Made by a program: the position numbers and the translations under genes | Origin: Staphylococcus delphini | Lineage (GTDB): Bacteria > Bacillota > Bacilli > Staphylococcales > Staphylococcaceae | Assembly: GCF_900636325.1 (NCBI RefSeq) | Contig: NZ_LR134263.1 | Span: 496,001 to 560,000 of the forward strand | Length of the DNA stretch: 64,000 bases | Direction: 5' to 3' | Shown here: one piece after another, positions 37,130-45,066 of the stretch | How the letters are laid out: each line of letters opens with the position of its first letter | Position numbering within the stretch: the first letter of the stretch is position 1 | Notes under the pieces: generated by a model | What the model saw: the letters and a program-made list of their open reading frames with translations, nothing else | Databases searched by the model: none | What the model was told of the DNA's origin: nothing

Positions 37130-37284
37130 TTGTTTATTTGTTTATTATGTCCAATGATCGTCTGCCTCATTTTTAATATAAGCAAAAACCTTTCTATATT
37201 TATCAGCAAATTAACAAAAATTTTAAACAATTGGGCGAGGCTTTGTGCTAGGATAAAGTTGTAATGAAAATAAGGAGGTTTTAT

Positions 37285-39627
37285 ATGAAAAGGATAGGGC
37301 TCAAAAGTATAATGCTGTTGATGATGTTAGTCATCGCTGTGTTGGTGTTCAATAATGTTTCAAGTGATGCAGCTGAACAAACATCGCAACAGGCAGCACC
37401 GGAGACTAAAGAGAAATTGAATGCTGAAAAGACTACAACGCAAGTGAGTCAGCCGGATATGACATCACAACAACAAGCAACAACAGCAGAAGCAGCACAA
37501 AAGCCATCGGAAAGTGAGACGGCTGTGAAACAGGAAGGGACACCTACTGGAATGGAAGCTGCGACTGAAGGTGATACAACGCAAGCAAGTGCACCAACGA
37601 CAACAGAAAATGTAGCTCAAGCGGAAAAAGACACGCCAATGATGTTAAGATTGTCGACTAAACAAACACAACCACAAGCGACTTCAACGGATGGTGTGCA
37701 AAATGAAACGACGAAATCCACACATACGATTTTACATACGAACGACATTCACGGCCGCATGGTGGAAGAAAAAGACCGTGTACTGGGTATGGCGAAGTTG
37801 AAGACGTTAAAGGAACAACAAAATCCGGATTTACTTGTCGATGCGGGCGATGCGTTTCAAGGCTTACCATTATCTAACCAATCTAAAGGAGAAGAAATGG
37901 CAAAAGCGATGAATGCAGTCGGTTATGATGCCATGACAGCGGGGAACCATGAATTCGACTTTGGTTATGATCAATTGAAAAAATTGGAAGGGATGCTCAA
38001 CTTTCCGATTGTCAGCTCTAATGTATACAAAGATGGGAAATTGGCATTTAAACCCTCAGTCGTGATTCAGAAAAATGGTGTCCGTTATGGTGTGATCGGA
38101 GTAACGACGCCAGAAACGAAAACAAAGACAAGTCCAACAGGTATTGTCGGTGTGACATTTGCAGATCCTTTAACAAGTGTGACACGCGAAATGGACCGTT
38201 TAAATGGGAAAGTCGATGTGTTTGTCGTGCTCTCTCATTTAGGGATTGATCCGACAACCAAAGAAGCATGGCGTGGAGATTATTTAACACGTCAACTCAG
38301 TCAAAACAAACAATATCATCATCCAATTTTTGTAATTGATGGGCATTCGCATACGGTCATTGAACATGGCCAAAAGTTTGATCAAGACGTATTAGCCCAA
38401 ACAGGGACAGCACTCGCAAATGTTGGGAAATTGACATTTGAACAGTCTGGCAATCAATTTTCAAATGCCGAGGCCAGTTTATTAAACGTGAAAAATTTAG
38501 CTGGTTTGCAGCCTGATGCGGATGTAAAAGCACAAGTCGACAAAGCGAATGACGCATTTCTAAAGGCAACTTCAGAGGTGATTATTCCGAATAACACAGT
38601 TGATTTTCAAGGTGAACGTGACGATGTAAGAACACGCGAAACCAATTTAGGGAATGCGATTACCGATGCTATGGAAGCGTATGGTCAAAAGGGTTTTAGT
38701 CGTCCCTCTGATTTTGCGGTGACAAACAGTGGAGGCATTCGTGCGTCGATTGCGAAAGGCAAAGTGACATTAAATGATATCATTACTGTTTTACCATTCG
38801 GCAATACAATCGCGCAAATTTCAGTCAAAGGAAGCGATGTGTGGAAGGCTTTTGAACATAGTTTAAGTGCACCCACGATGACAACTGACGGTCAAACGCA
38901 ATTATCGGCAAATGGCGGTCTGTTACAAGTATCCAAATCGATTCAAGTTTATTTCGATATGAATAAAGCACCTGGCGAACGTATTAACGCGATTCGAGTA
39001 TTAAACAAGCAAACAGGTCAATTTGAAGACTTAGATATGAGTCGTACATATGCAGTGGCGATGAACGACTTTACAGCATCAGGTGGAGACGGTTTTGACA
39101 TGTTTGGAGGGCCTCGTGAAGAAGGGATTTCACTTGAACAAGTCTTTGCAAACTATTTGAAAACAGCTGATTTATCTCAATATGCGACAACAGAACCCCA
39201 ACGTATCATTAACGGTAAACCCGCTCAAAACAGTGAAACACCAAAGACAACACCACCGTCATCAAAAGGGGATAACGTGATTCCGTTCCCGCAACCAAAA
39301 CCATCAAAAGTAGTGCCGATGACAAAAGTACCAACAGCAGATGGACAGGCACAACAAACGGCTATGCACGCAGCGTCTGAACATCCCGGTACGGCTCAAT
39401 CCATGGCACCAGCAGTGAGCATGACATCTACTAATGCGACAGAAATGACGGGTCAAGCGCATATGGCGATGACACAAAATGTTTCAGCATCAGGTCATGA
39501 TACAGCGGAGAACGGCGCACAACAGTTACCAAACACAGGTGTGACAGAACAAGCACCTATCGTGGGCGGCTTATTCATGTTAGGTGCAGGTTTAGTCATC
39601 ATACGACGTCAAAAACATCGTGCATAA
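37285..39627 (+). CDS. adsA: Cell-wall-anchored 5'-nucleotidase (adenosine synthase)
   Basis: 780 residues. A signal peptide (about 1-32) precedes a low-complexity Gln/Thr/Glu linker. Then comes the metallophosphatase domain (HTNDIHGR, DAGDAFQG, AGNHEFDFG, DGHSH; about 145-390) and the 5'-nucleotidase C-terminal domain (NSGGIR). A Pro/Ser-rich stalk ends in the sortase signal LPNTG (residue 748), a hydrophobic helix and RRQKHRA. AdsA makes immunosuppressive adenosine from AMP in S. aureus. Start ATG 37285 after AAGGAGG; the terminator is at 39646-39690. Confidence 0.92.
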   Translation: MKRIGLKSIMLLMMLVIAVLVFNNVSSDAAEQTSQQAAPETKEKLNAEKTTTQVSQPDMTSQQQATTAEAAQKPSESETAVKQEGTPTGMEAATEGDTTQASAPTTTENVAQAEKDTPMMLRLSTKQTQPQATSTDGVQNETTKSTHTILHTNDIHGRMVEEKDRVLGMAKLKTLKEQQNPDLLVDAGDAFQGLPLSNQSKGEEMAKAMNAVGYDAMTAGNHEFDFGYDQLKKLEGMLNFPIVSSNVYKDGKLAFKPSVVIQKNGVRYGVIGVTTPETKTKTSPTGIVGVTFADPLTSVTREMDRLNGKVDVFVVLSHLGIDPTTKEAWRGDYLTRQLSQNKQYHHPIFVIDGHSHTVIEHGQKFDQDVLAQTGTALANVGKLTFEQSGNQFSNAEASLLNVKNLAGLQPDADVKAQVDKANDAFLKATSEVIIPNNTVDFQGERDDVRTRETNLGNAITDAMEAYGQKGFSRPSDFAVTNSGGIRASIAKGKVTLNDIITVLPFGNTIAQISVKGSDVWKAFEHSLSAPTMTTDGQTQLSANGGLLQVSKSIQVYFDMNKAPGERINAIRVLNKQTGQFEDLDMSRTYAVAMNDFTASGGDGFDMFGGPREEGISLEQVFANYLKTADLSQYATTEPQRIINGKPAQNSETPKTTPPSSKGDNVIPFPQPKPSKVVPMTKVPTADGQAQQTAMHAASEHPGTAQSMAPAVSMTSTNATEMTGQAHMAMTQNVSASGHDTAENGAQQLPNTGVTEQAPIVGGLFMLGAGLVIIRRQKHRA

Positions 39628-39645
39628 AATAAAACTGCACAACAT

Positions 39646-39690
39646 AAAAACACCAAGCAACGAGGATTTTTCGTTGTTTGGTGTTTTTTC
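39646..39690 (+). terminator. Terminator of adsA
   Basis: AACACCAAGCAACGA pairs with TCGTTGTTTGGTGTT, followed by TTTTC. Strong stem, 20 bp after the stop. Confidence 0.9.
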
Positions 39691-39996
39691 AATAGTGACA
39701 AGTAGCATTTTATTTTGAAAGCGTCTATTCGATTTTATATCGCCATAATTAATGATAAAGGTATTTTCTAAATTATTGAAAGCTAGTACACCAAACAATT
39801 TTTGTGAAAGTTATGATTTCAAGATGAAGATTGATTATATAAACGTAAAACACAATTAAAAGAAAAGTAGATGGTTTTAGCCGGTTTGATTTTAGAGAGA
39901 TAAAATGGCTTTTGAAATATTAAAAGTTAGTGAGAGATGCAGTATTGCTTTTGGTTCACAACAGTTAATAATTTTTTTAATATATGAGTTAAAAGA
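39691..39996. other. Intergenic region between adsA terminator and toxin remnant
   Basis: About 300 bp, A/T-rich, with no supported gene. Confidence 0.35.
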
Positions 39997-40490
39997 TTAA
40001 TGCGAATCAAAAGGGTATTTTGACTGAGTTGACACTGATTCTAATGATAAAAAGTTAACACACATGTCAGGGGAAATGGGGATTTTTTTAATCGTGGTAT
40101 TATTATATACTTTTTGAGCTTTGTTTAAGGTTTTTTTCTCTCGTCTTATGAAAATTAATTGCTTAATTAATAATTGATAATATTTATAATCATTCTTTTT
40201 GATTTGTTCTATATCTATTTTGAAAGATATTGATTAGGAACCGGTATCATGTTTAAAAAAGAACAGATACCCTAATTTGTTATCTGTATTATTAATTTTA
40301 AATAATTTTATAGAAAGTTGAGAGTTTACTTTTTCTCATCTTTGGCAGAACCTAATGGTACAAAATAATTAATATCATGGATAGTCAATACAATTCTCAA
40401 ATAAGGTCTAGTAGATTTATTAAATAGTACTTTAGAATCTATATTTCTTAATTTGTTAACATAAATTGCATTTACATAATATAATTTCAT
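39997..40490 (-). pseudogene. ToxN/AbiQ-family type III toxin endoribonuclease, frameshifted
   Basis: Reading the minus strand from ATG 40490 gives MKLYYVNAIYVNKLRN, then RPYLRIVLTIHDINYFVPL, which is the ToxN/AbiQ N-terminus, up to a stop at 40326. Later fragments continue the family in other frames: IKLFKINNTDNKLGYLFFFK, MIPVPNQYL, IDIEQIKKNDYKYYQLLIKQ, then KAQKVYN and CVNFLSLE, ending at 39997. The total span (~494 bp) equals an intact ToxN gene (~170 residues). At least three frame breaks make it non-functional. Ribosome-binding site TAGGAG precedes the ATG. Confidence 0.75.
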
Positions 40491-40514
40491 AATTACTCCT
40501 AATTATATAAAAAT

Positions 40515-40575
40515 AAAGCGACCGCTGTGGCCGCTTTTTTCAATGTCTACTTATGGCAAGACCTCTCCTGTTTGT
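40515..40575 (-). ncRNA. Putative type III antitoxin RNA (single unit) with terminator
   Basis: On the minus strand a ~60-nt transcript would begin near 40575 and contain AACAGGAGAGGTCTTGCC then ATAAGTAGACATTGAAAA. It ends in the hairpin AAAGCGGCC-ACAG-CGGTCGCTTT followed by ATTTTT (40503-40537), just before the toxin ribosome-binding site. Promoter-RNA-terminator-toxin is the standard type III layout, but only one unit is present instead of tandem repeats. Confidence 0.55.
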
Positions 40576-40581
40576 TTAGAA

Positions 40582-40610
40582 CATATATCAATTTAGTTAT
40601 TTTATGTCAA
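40582..40610 (-). promoter_or_regulatory. Promoter of the type III antitoxin/toxin locus
   Basis: On the minus strand, TTGACA (40610-40605) and TATATG (40587-40582) are separated by exactly 17 bp. It reads toward the terminator and the toxN remnant. Confidence 0.65.
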
Positions 40611-40901
40611 GTAGTTTGCATGGACTTTGGTTACTTTAAATACAAATGTAAATGATTTCAAAATTAAAATCACATTGTCTAGAAGTCAATGCATTCGACA
40701 AAATATTTATTATATTGAATGGAAGCAACTGAATATCATGTCTCTACATAATCTATGATAAGAAGGGGAAATAATATCAAACTTCAAGCTTGACTAGTAG
40801 AGTGACTGGTTAGTTTCATAAACGTGTTACTTTATTTTGAAAAGTTATTAAACCTGATACCTCATGATGTACTGATAGGTACACCTGCTTAATAATCAAA
40901 A
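40611..40901. other. Intergenic region between toxin locus and RiPP cluster
   Basis: About 290 bp. Near 40860-40880 a GGTGTACC/AGGTACACC-like element and a weak hairpin could end the minus-strand RiPP transcript; otherwise I see nothing. Confidence 0.3.
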
Positions 40902-42467
40902 TCAATTTATTTCTATGAATTGGTTACAATATTGTTTGTTTTCTAGATTGTGCGAAATGACAAAAATGATTTTATCGGTGTATGATTCTACTAAAAACCT
41001 AAATATTTGATCTTCTAAAGATTTATCAATATGGCTTGTCGCCTCATCAAGTATAATACAGTCCACATTTTCATGTAGAATTCTGGCAAGCATTAGCCGT
41101 TGCTTCTCGCCACCTGAGAAGTTAGTCCCACCTTCATAAACAACCTCATCTATATTTTTATGATTTAAAATACTCTTCAAAATAATATTTTCCGTGAATT
41201 GATTCCAATCTATTGCATCATCATTTTTTCCATAAAGTACATTATCTTTTATTGTCATAGGTAATACAGACATATCTTGTGAAATATAAAGTATCTTTTC
41301 TCTTAATACATATTTATCAAATGCGTCGATAGGTATATTGTTAATTTTTATACCTATACTCGGTCGAAAGTTAAGTAAAGACTTCATTAATGTACTCTTT
41401 CCTTTACCAGAAGGACCGCTTACAAATATGACATCGCCTTTAAAAAATTGGCTTTTCAAATCATAATTAAACTTTCTTTCATTGATTTGAATTAATGGAT
41501 GTTCAAATGAAATTGAATCGATGGATTTCAATGTTAGATGTTGATTATTTTCTCTGTGAATTAGCACTTCAGAATCTAAAAATGCTTTAGAAGCTTGTAA
41601 ATCACGAAACTCTAAGTTTACATTTGTAAATGCTTGTAATGAGATAAAGTAAATAGGCAAGATGACGCTAATGATAACCAAATCCTCTACATTTGTTTTT
41701 CCTATTATAATTAAATACGCTAAAATAAAAAACATTAAATTTTGAATGAATGTATTAATAAGTTTGATGACTAAGCTACTACTCTGACCGAATTGATTCA
41801 CACTAGCCATAGATTTGTATATCTTTTCAATTGAAGGAGATATCATATGCTCAATTCTTTTAAAATTTTCTTGTTTCATCGTATCAACATTCTTATAAAC
41901 AGCGATGATTTCTTTATAGCCTGTTGAAGTTTCCTTTTGCATCTGTATACTTTTTTCTTTTAATTTTGCATTAATCATTTTATATCCAAAAAAATTGATA
42001 GGGACTAACAGAAATAGAAGTAATGTCATGAAAACATTGACATAAAAAACGATGATTATACACATGATTAATATCAGCGCATTGCTAAGTATCCCTATCA
42101 ATGATTGAGTAATAAAAAAATATAAACTCGTCACTGCCTGTCCTACTCGGTCGATTAAATAGGTAGGTTCCTTTTGTAATAATTCATCATACTTCATTTG
42201 GTGTACATTTTGATATAAGTGTGTGGCATAGCGTTTGTTAAATTTTAGAGCGAAGTTTTCTCTTACAATAACCATAATAATTTGTATGATATATGTAATT
42301 GTCATAAAAAGAATAACAATGTATAAGGTGCGAGTATTGAGTGCATAATTTGAATAAAATATTTGAGTTAAAAGAATAGGGGTTGCTACTGTCAATAATG
42401 ATGTGAAAAGGGTCATTAATGCGGTTACAAATATAAAACGCTTACTTTGTAATAAAATATTTAACAT
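40902..42467 (-). CDS. ABC exporter (fused permease/ATPase) of a RiPP cluster
   Basis: 521 residues: about six membrane helices (residues 1-290), then an ABC ATPase with Walker A GPSGKGKST, signature FSGGEKQR and Walker B CIILDEATSHID. It has no N-terminal C39 peptidase domain, so leader removal must be done elsewhere, probably by the S41 protease encoded upstream. I start at ATG 42467, with AAGGAG 6 bp before it, overlapping the S41 gene by 26 bp. Low-GC codon use matches the rest of the cluster, not the chromosomal core. Confidence 0.88.
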   Translation of the reverse strand: MLNILLQSKRFIFVTALMTLFTSLLTVATPILLTQIFYSNYALNTRTLYIVILFMTITYIIQIIMVIVRENFALKFNKRYATHLYQNVHQMKYDELLQKEPTYLIDRVGQAVTSLYFFITQSLIGILSNALILIMCIIIVFYVNVFMTLLLFLLVPINFFGYKMINAKLKEKSIQMQKETSTGYKEIIAVYKNVDTMKQENFKRIEHMISPSIEKIYKSMASVNQFGQSSSLVIKLINTFIQNLMFFILAYLIIIGKTNVEDLVIISVILPIYFISLQAFTNVNLEFRDLQASKAFLDSEVLIHRENNQHLTLKSIDSISFEHPLIQINERKFNYDLKSQFFKGDVIFVSGPSGKGKSTLMKSLLNFRPSIGIKINNIPIDAFDKYVLREKILYISQDMSVLPMTIKDNVLYGKNDDAIDWNQFTENIILKSILNHKNIDEVVYEGGTNFSGGEKQRLMLARILHENVDCIILDEATSHIDKSLEDQIFRFLVESYTDKIIFVISHNLENKQYCNQFIEIN

Positions 42468-43359
42468 CACTGAACTCCTTCGGAAGTAAGTTAAGGTTAT
42501 TGCTAGGTATATAAGAGTGTTTGTCCAATTCATTATCAATTATATATTTAAAGCAAGGAATTTTAAAATACATTTTGTTATATTCGATAATAGTGGTCAC
42601 TATATCCTTACCGCCTGTTTTTTCTCCTATTAAAAATACATCGAAGTTGCTAGCAAGGACTTTTATTACTAATTCTGCTGTACTTAATGTTTTGTTGTTA
42701 TAGTAAATAATAAGTTGATTAAACTTAATTTTGCTTTTTTTAATTGATTTTACGTTATACGTCTCTTTAGTATTTTTCAAATAAAACATATTAACATCAT
42801 TACTTATAAAATAGCTAAGAAAATTAATTGCAGATTTTATAGTTCCCCCCATATTACTTCGTAAGTCTAAAATTATTATATTATGTACATATCTACTTAG
42901 AGAATCTAAGTTAATAATATTCTTAAAACTTTCGCACTTAATATACGTACATTTTCCTATAGTTTTTATATAAAAATTTACTCTGTTTGTTTTTAGGTTA
43001 AATTTAGGGATTTTAAAGTGTTGATTTCCATATTTTTCATGATATATAGTGATGTTATTTATTTTTGATCTAGTTAATTCAGTGAAAATGTTTTTTGAAC
43101 TGTTTATTCTTGTTATAATCGAACCACTGTAATCAATGTTAGAATCGATAGAATTAGAATTTAATAAATGAATTTTATCATCAACAAAATAGTCGAAATC
43201 TAATATGTCGAGTATATTCCAAAAATAATTCTTATTAAATGAAAATTTGAAGTATTTATCGTTTTGGGCCATTATAAAATGATTTATATTTTTATAAGAA
43301 AAGTCTTTCAGTTCATAGATATAGTAGTTAGATAGTAGGTTCCATAGATTCTTATCCAT
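42442..43359 (-). CDS. S41 (tail-specific) family serine protease of a RiPP cluster
   Basis: 305 residues. The C-terminal half has the S41 core: IIILDLRSNMGGTIKSAINF (about residues 175-194), the catalytic serine in TLSTAELVIKVLA (about 230) and the lysine in GEKTGGKD (about 255). The N-terminal ~120 residues are unrelated to known domains, and I see no signal peptide or PDZ domain, so it is probably cytosolic. Position between maturase and exporter suggests it cleaves the leader peptide. Overlaps the maturase gene by 8 bp. Confidence 0.8.
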   Translation of the reverse strand: MDKNLWNLLSNYYIYELKDFSYKNINHFIMAQNDKYFKFSFNKNYFWNILDILDFDYFVDDKIHLLNSNSIDSNIDYSGSIITRINSSKNIFTELTRSKINNITIYHEKYGNQHFKIPKFNLKTNRVNFYIKTIGKCTYIKCESFKNIINLDSLSRYVHNIIILDLRSNMGGTIKSAINFLSYFISNDVNMFYLKNTKETYNVKSIKKSKIKFNQLIIYYNNKTLSTAELVIKVLASNFDVFLIGEKTGGKDIVTTIIEYNKMYFKIPCFKYIIDNELDKHSYIPSNNLNLLPKEFSDVKYFITK

Positions 43360-44557
43360 ATTTTTTCACGACATTTTTAAGTTTATTATATGCAACCTTT
43401 TTCTGAAATTCACAAAATATTTTGCTGTTTTCACTCATATCACCATACAAATTTTCTGCTATTGCGGAGCAACCGCCTCCACACATATATCTGATATTAC
43501 AAGTACTACATTCTAGTATTGTATTAACACTTCTGTTTTGAAATCTTCTTACTAAAAGTGAATTTTTTAACTCTTCAATCCAATTTTCTTTTAAAATGTT
43601 AGCTAGTTTGAATTTTTTATTAATCATTGTTTGGCAAGGGTATACGCATCCATCCGAGTCAATAGCTAATATCTTATAACTAGCCCCACAAGTTGCTCCA
43701 CTTAGAATACAATTATCTTCGTCGTTAACAAAACAATTCATGTCAGGCATATAGTTTATTTCTTCTTGTGAATTTGGAATGAAGGGAACCTTAATATGTT
43801 GCATTTTTAAAGTCTTTTCAATGTGATTTTTTACATCAATCCAATCTTTGCTATCTTTAAATACTACAGATCTAATTGAAATTTTGTTTTTATACTCACT
43901 AGGTATATTATTTAAATTGCTTAATAATTTATCTATTTCCAATCCGATTCTTTTATTGTTTTCAGAAATTAATGTATCTAAACTTATTATGAATTTGTCA
44001 ACGTATTTATATAAATTTTTTCTTTTACTGAGTAGTAAACCATTCGTTAAAATATCAATAGATATACCTTTTTCATATGTATACTTCACTATTTCTTCAA
44101 TATCTTTACGTAATAAAATTTCTCCCCCAGTAAAATTAATGTGCTTAACATTTATTTTTACAAGTTTATCTATAATGCTTTTCACAGTATCAGTTTTTAA
44201 CATATCAGCTTTATTTAAATTATCTTTATTATAGCAATAGCTACATTTTAGATTACAACGTTGAGTAACGTGGAAATAAACGGTATTTATTGAAATATCA
44301 GTGCTTCTAAATTTAAATGTAGAATTATAATAATTGTTTATAACATAGTCTGTATAAGATTTAAATATCATTCCATGCTTTATTAATTTTTCAAGTATAT
44401 CTTTATCCAGATATTTTTGTGAAAAATATTTGCAATTGCGTTTATGTAAGTTAGCAAATATTTCAGAATCTACTATTAACGCTTTATGATATGAGCCACT
44501 ATAAATTAAATACTTACTATCAGCGGTGATAAATAATAAATCTTCAGCTATAAACAT
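43352..44557 (-). CDS. Radical SAM/SPASM peptide maturase
   Basis: 401 residues. The N-terminal ~80 residues resemble a small PqqD-like leader-binding (RRE) fold. The radical SAM motif CNLKCSYC is near residues 96-103, and FTGGEILLRKD follows. The SPASM region has many cysteines: CGASYK, GCVYPCQTM, CSTCNIRYMCGGGC and CEFQ, enough for two auxiliary [4Fe-4S] clusters. Such enzymes make thioether or C-C links on ribosomal peptides. Ribosome-binding site GGAGGG. Expressed after an attenuator behind the precursor genes. Confidence 0.9.
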   Translation of the reverse strand: MFIAEDLLFITADSKYLIYSGSYHKALIVDSEIFANLHKRNCKYFSQKYLDKDILEKLIKHGMIFKSYTDYVINNYYNSTFKFRSTDISINTVYFHVTQRCNLKCSYCYNKDNLNKADMLKTDTVKSIIDKLVKINVKHINFTGGEILLRKDIEEIVKYTYEKGISIDILTNGLLLSKRKNLYKYVDKFIISLDTLISENNKRIGLEIDKLLSNLNNIPSEYKNKISIRSVVFKDSKDWIDVKNHIEKTLKMQHIKVPFIPNSQEEINYMPDMNCFVNDEDNCILSGATCGASYKILAIDSDGCVYPCQTMINKKFKLANILKENWIEELKNSLLVRRFQNRSVNTILECSTCNIRYMCGGGCSAIAENLYGDMSENSKIFCEFQKKVAYNKLKNVVKKYG

Positions 44558-44575
44558 AAAATCCCTCCAAATAAG

Positions 44576-44612
44576 GAAAAATTAAAAAGGAACAACTGCC
44601 CCTTTTTAATTC
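44576..44612 (-). terminator. Attenuator-type terminator between precursor and maturase genes
   Basis: On the minus strand AATTAAAAAGG and CCTTTTTAATT form a perfect 11-bp stem around GGCAGTTGTT, followed by TTT. It lies just after the second precursor gene, so precursor RNA should exceed maturase RNA. Confidence 0.8.
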
Positions 44613-44704
44613 CCGTTACCACTTCCTATTTTTTGTCCACAAGCACATGCACATGACTCTAAATTTTCTAAGACTTCAATTGGCAATTCTTTAACCCTAC
44701 TCAT
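44606..44704 (-). CDS. RiPP precursor peptide 2 (C-x-C-x-C core)
   Basis: 32 residues. The first 17 form an acidic leader with the segment VKELPIEVLENLES; the rest is the core, with cysteines at 18, 20 and 22 followed by GQKIGSGNGN. Ribosome-binding site GGGAGGTT 7 bp before the ATG. The leader is nearly identical to precursor 1 (differences only at residues 2-3), whereas the part after Cys22-Gly differs completely. It is too short to appear in ordinary ORF lists. The assignment rests on position, duplication and composition. Confidence 0.85.
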   Translation of the reverse strand: MSRVKELPIEVLENLESCACACGQKIGSGNGN

Positions 44705-44723
44705 ATTAATAACCTCCCTATAA

Positions 44724-44822
44724 TTAAACGCCTGATCCTTTACCAGTAACAGTTCCACAAGCACATGAACATGATTCTAAATTTTCCAAGACTTCAATTG
44801 GTAATTCTTTTACTTTATTCAT
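44724..44822 (-). CDS. RiPP precursor peptide 1 (C-x-C-x-C core)
   Basis: 32 residues. Leader MNKVKELPIEVLENLES, then cysteines at 18, 20 and 22 and a Gly/Thr/Ser-rich tail GTVTGKGSGV. Ribosome-binding site AAAAGGGGC. First gene of the minus-strand operon, 119 bp upstream of its near-copy. The Cys-rich block followed by small residues is the layout expected for thioether-forming radical SAM substrates (sactipeptide or ranthipeptide type). I recognise no characterised peptide with this sequence. Confidence 0.85.
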   Translation of the reverse strand: MNKVKELPIEVLENLESCSCACGTVTGKGSGV

Positions 44823-44853
44823 AATTTTAGCCCCTTTTTTATGTGATAGACTA

Positions 44854-44883
44854 ATTATAAACCTTAAATTTCATAATTGCCAG
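44854..44883 (-). promoter_or_regulatory. Promoter of the RiPP operon
   Basis: On the minus strand CTGGCA (44883-44878) and TATAAT (44859-44854) are 18 bp apart. Transcription would start about 25 bp before the first precursor gene. The -35 element is weak, so an activator may be needed. Confidence 0.55.
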
Positions 44884-44961
44884 AAAAATCTGAAATATTT
44901 TTTATTCATAAACTTCTACGTTATCATTTCCCTATTTTTCATTTTAATTCACAACAAACAC

Positions 44962-44996
44962 TAGGGATTCCCACTAGTGAATTAGGTATTTCCCTA
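44962..44996 (+). promoter_or_regulatory. NreC-like palindromes upstream of narG
   Basis: TAGGTATTTCCCTA (44983-44996) matches TAGGG-N4-CCCTA with one mismatch. An additional, less regular TAGGGATTCCCACT lies at 44962-44975. The pair spacing (21 bp, about two helical turns) is similar to the pair before the nir operon (25 bp). Confidence 0.6.
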
Positions 44997-45007
44997 ATAT
45001 CTTCATT

Positions 45008-45025
45008 TTGTGAATAAATGTACAA
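45008..45025 (+). promoter_or_regulatory. Rex-like operator upstream of narG
   Basis: TTGTGAATAAATGTACAA matches the Rex consensus TTGTGAAWWWWTTCACAA at 16 of 18 positions. It lies about 45 bp before the narG start, where bound Rex would block transcription. Confidence 0.55.
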
Positions 45026-45066
45026 TCAGAGTGATAGGGCGTGCTATGCGAAAAAGGAGGATATCT

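Noticed and set aside
42521..42703. 60-codon plus-strand frame within the S41 gene
   Set aside because: Antisense shadow of the A/T-rich S41 gene; hydrophobic composition arises from its complementary codons.
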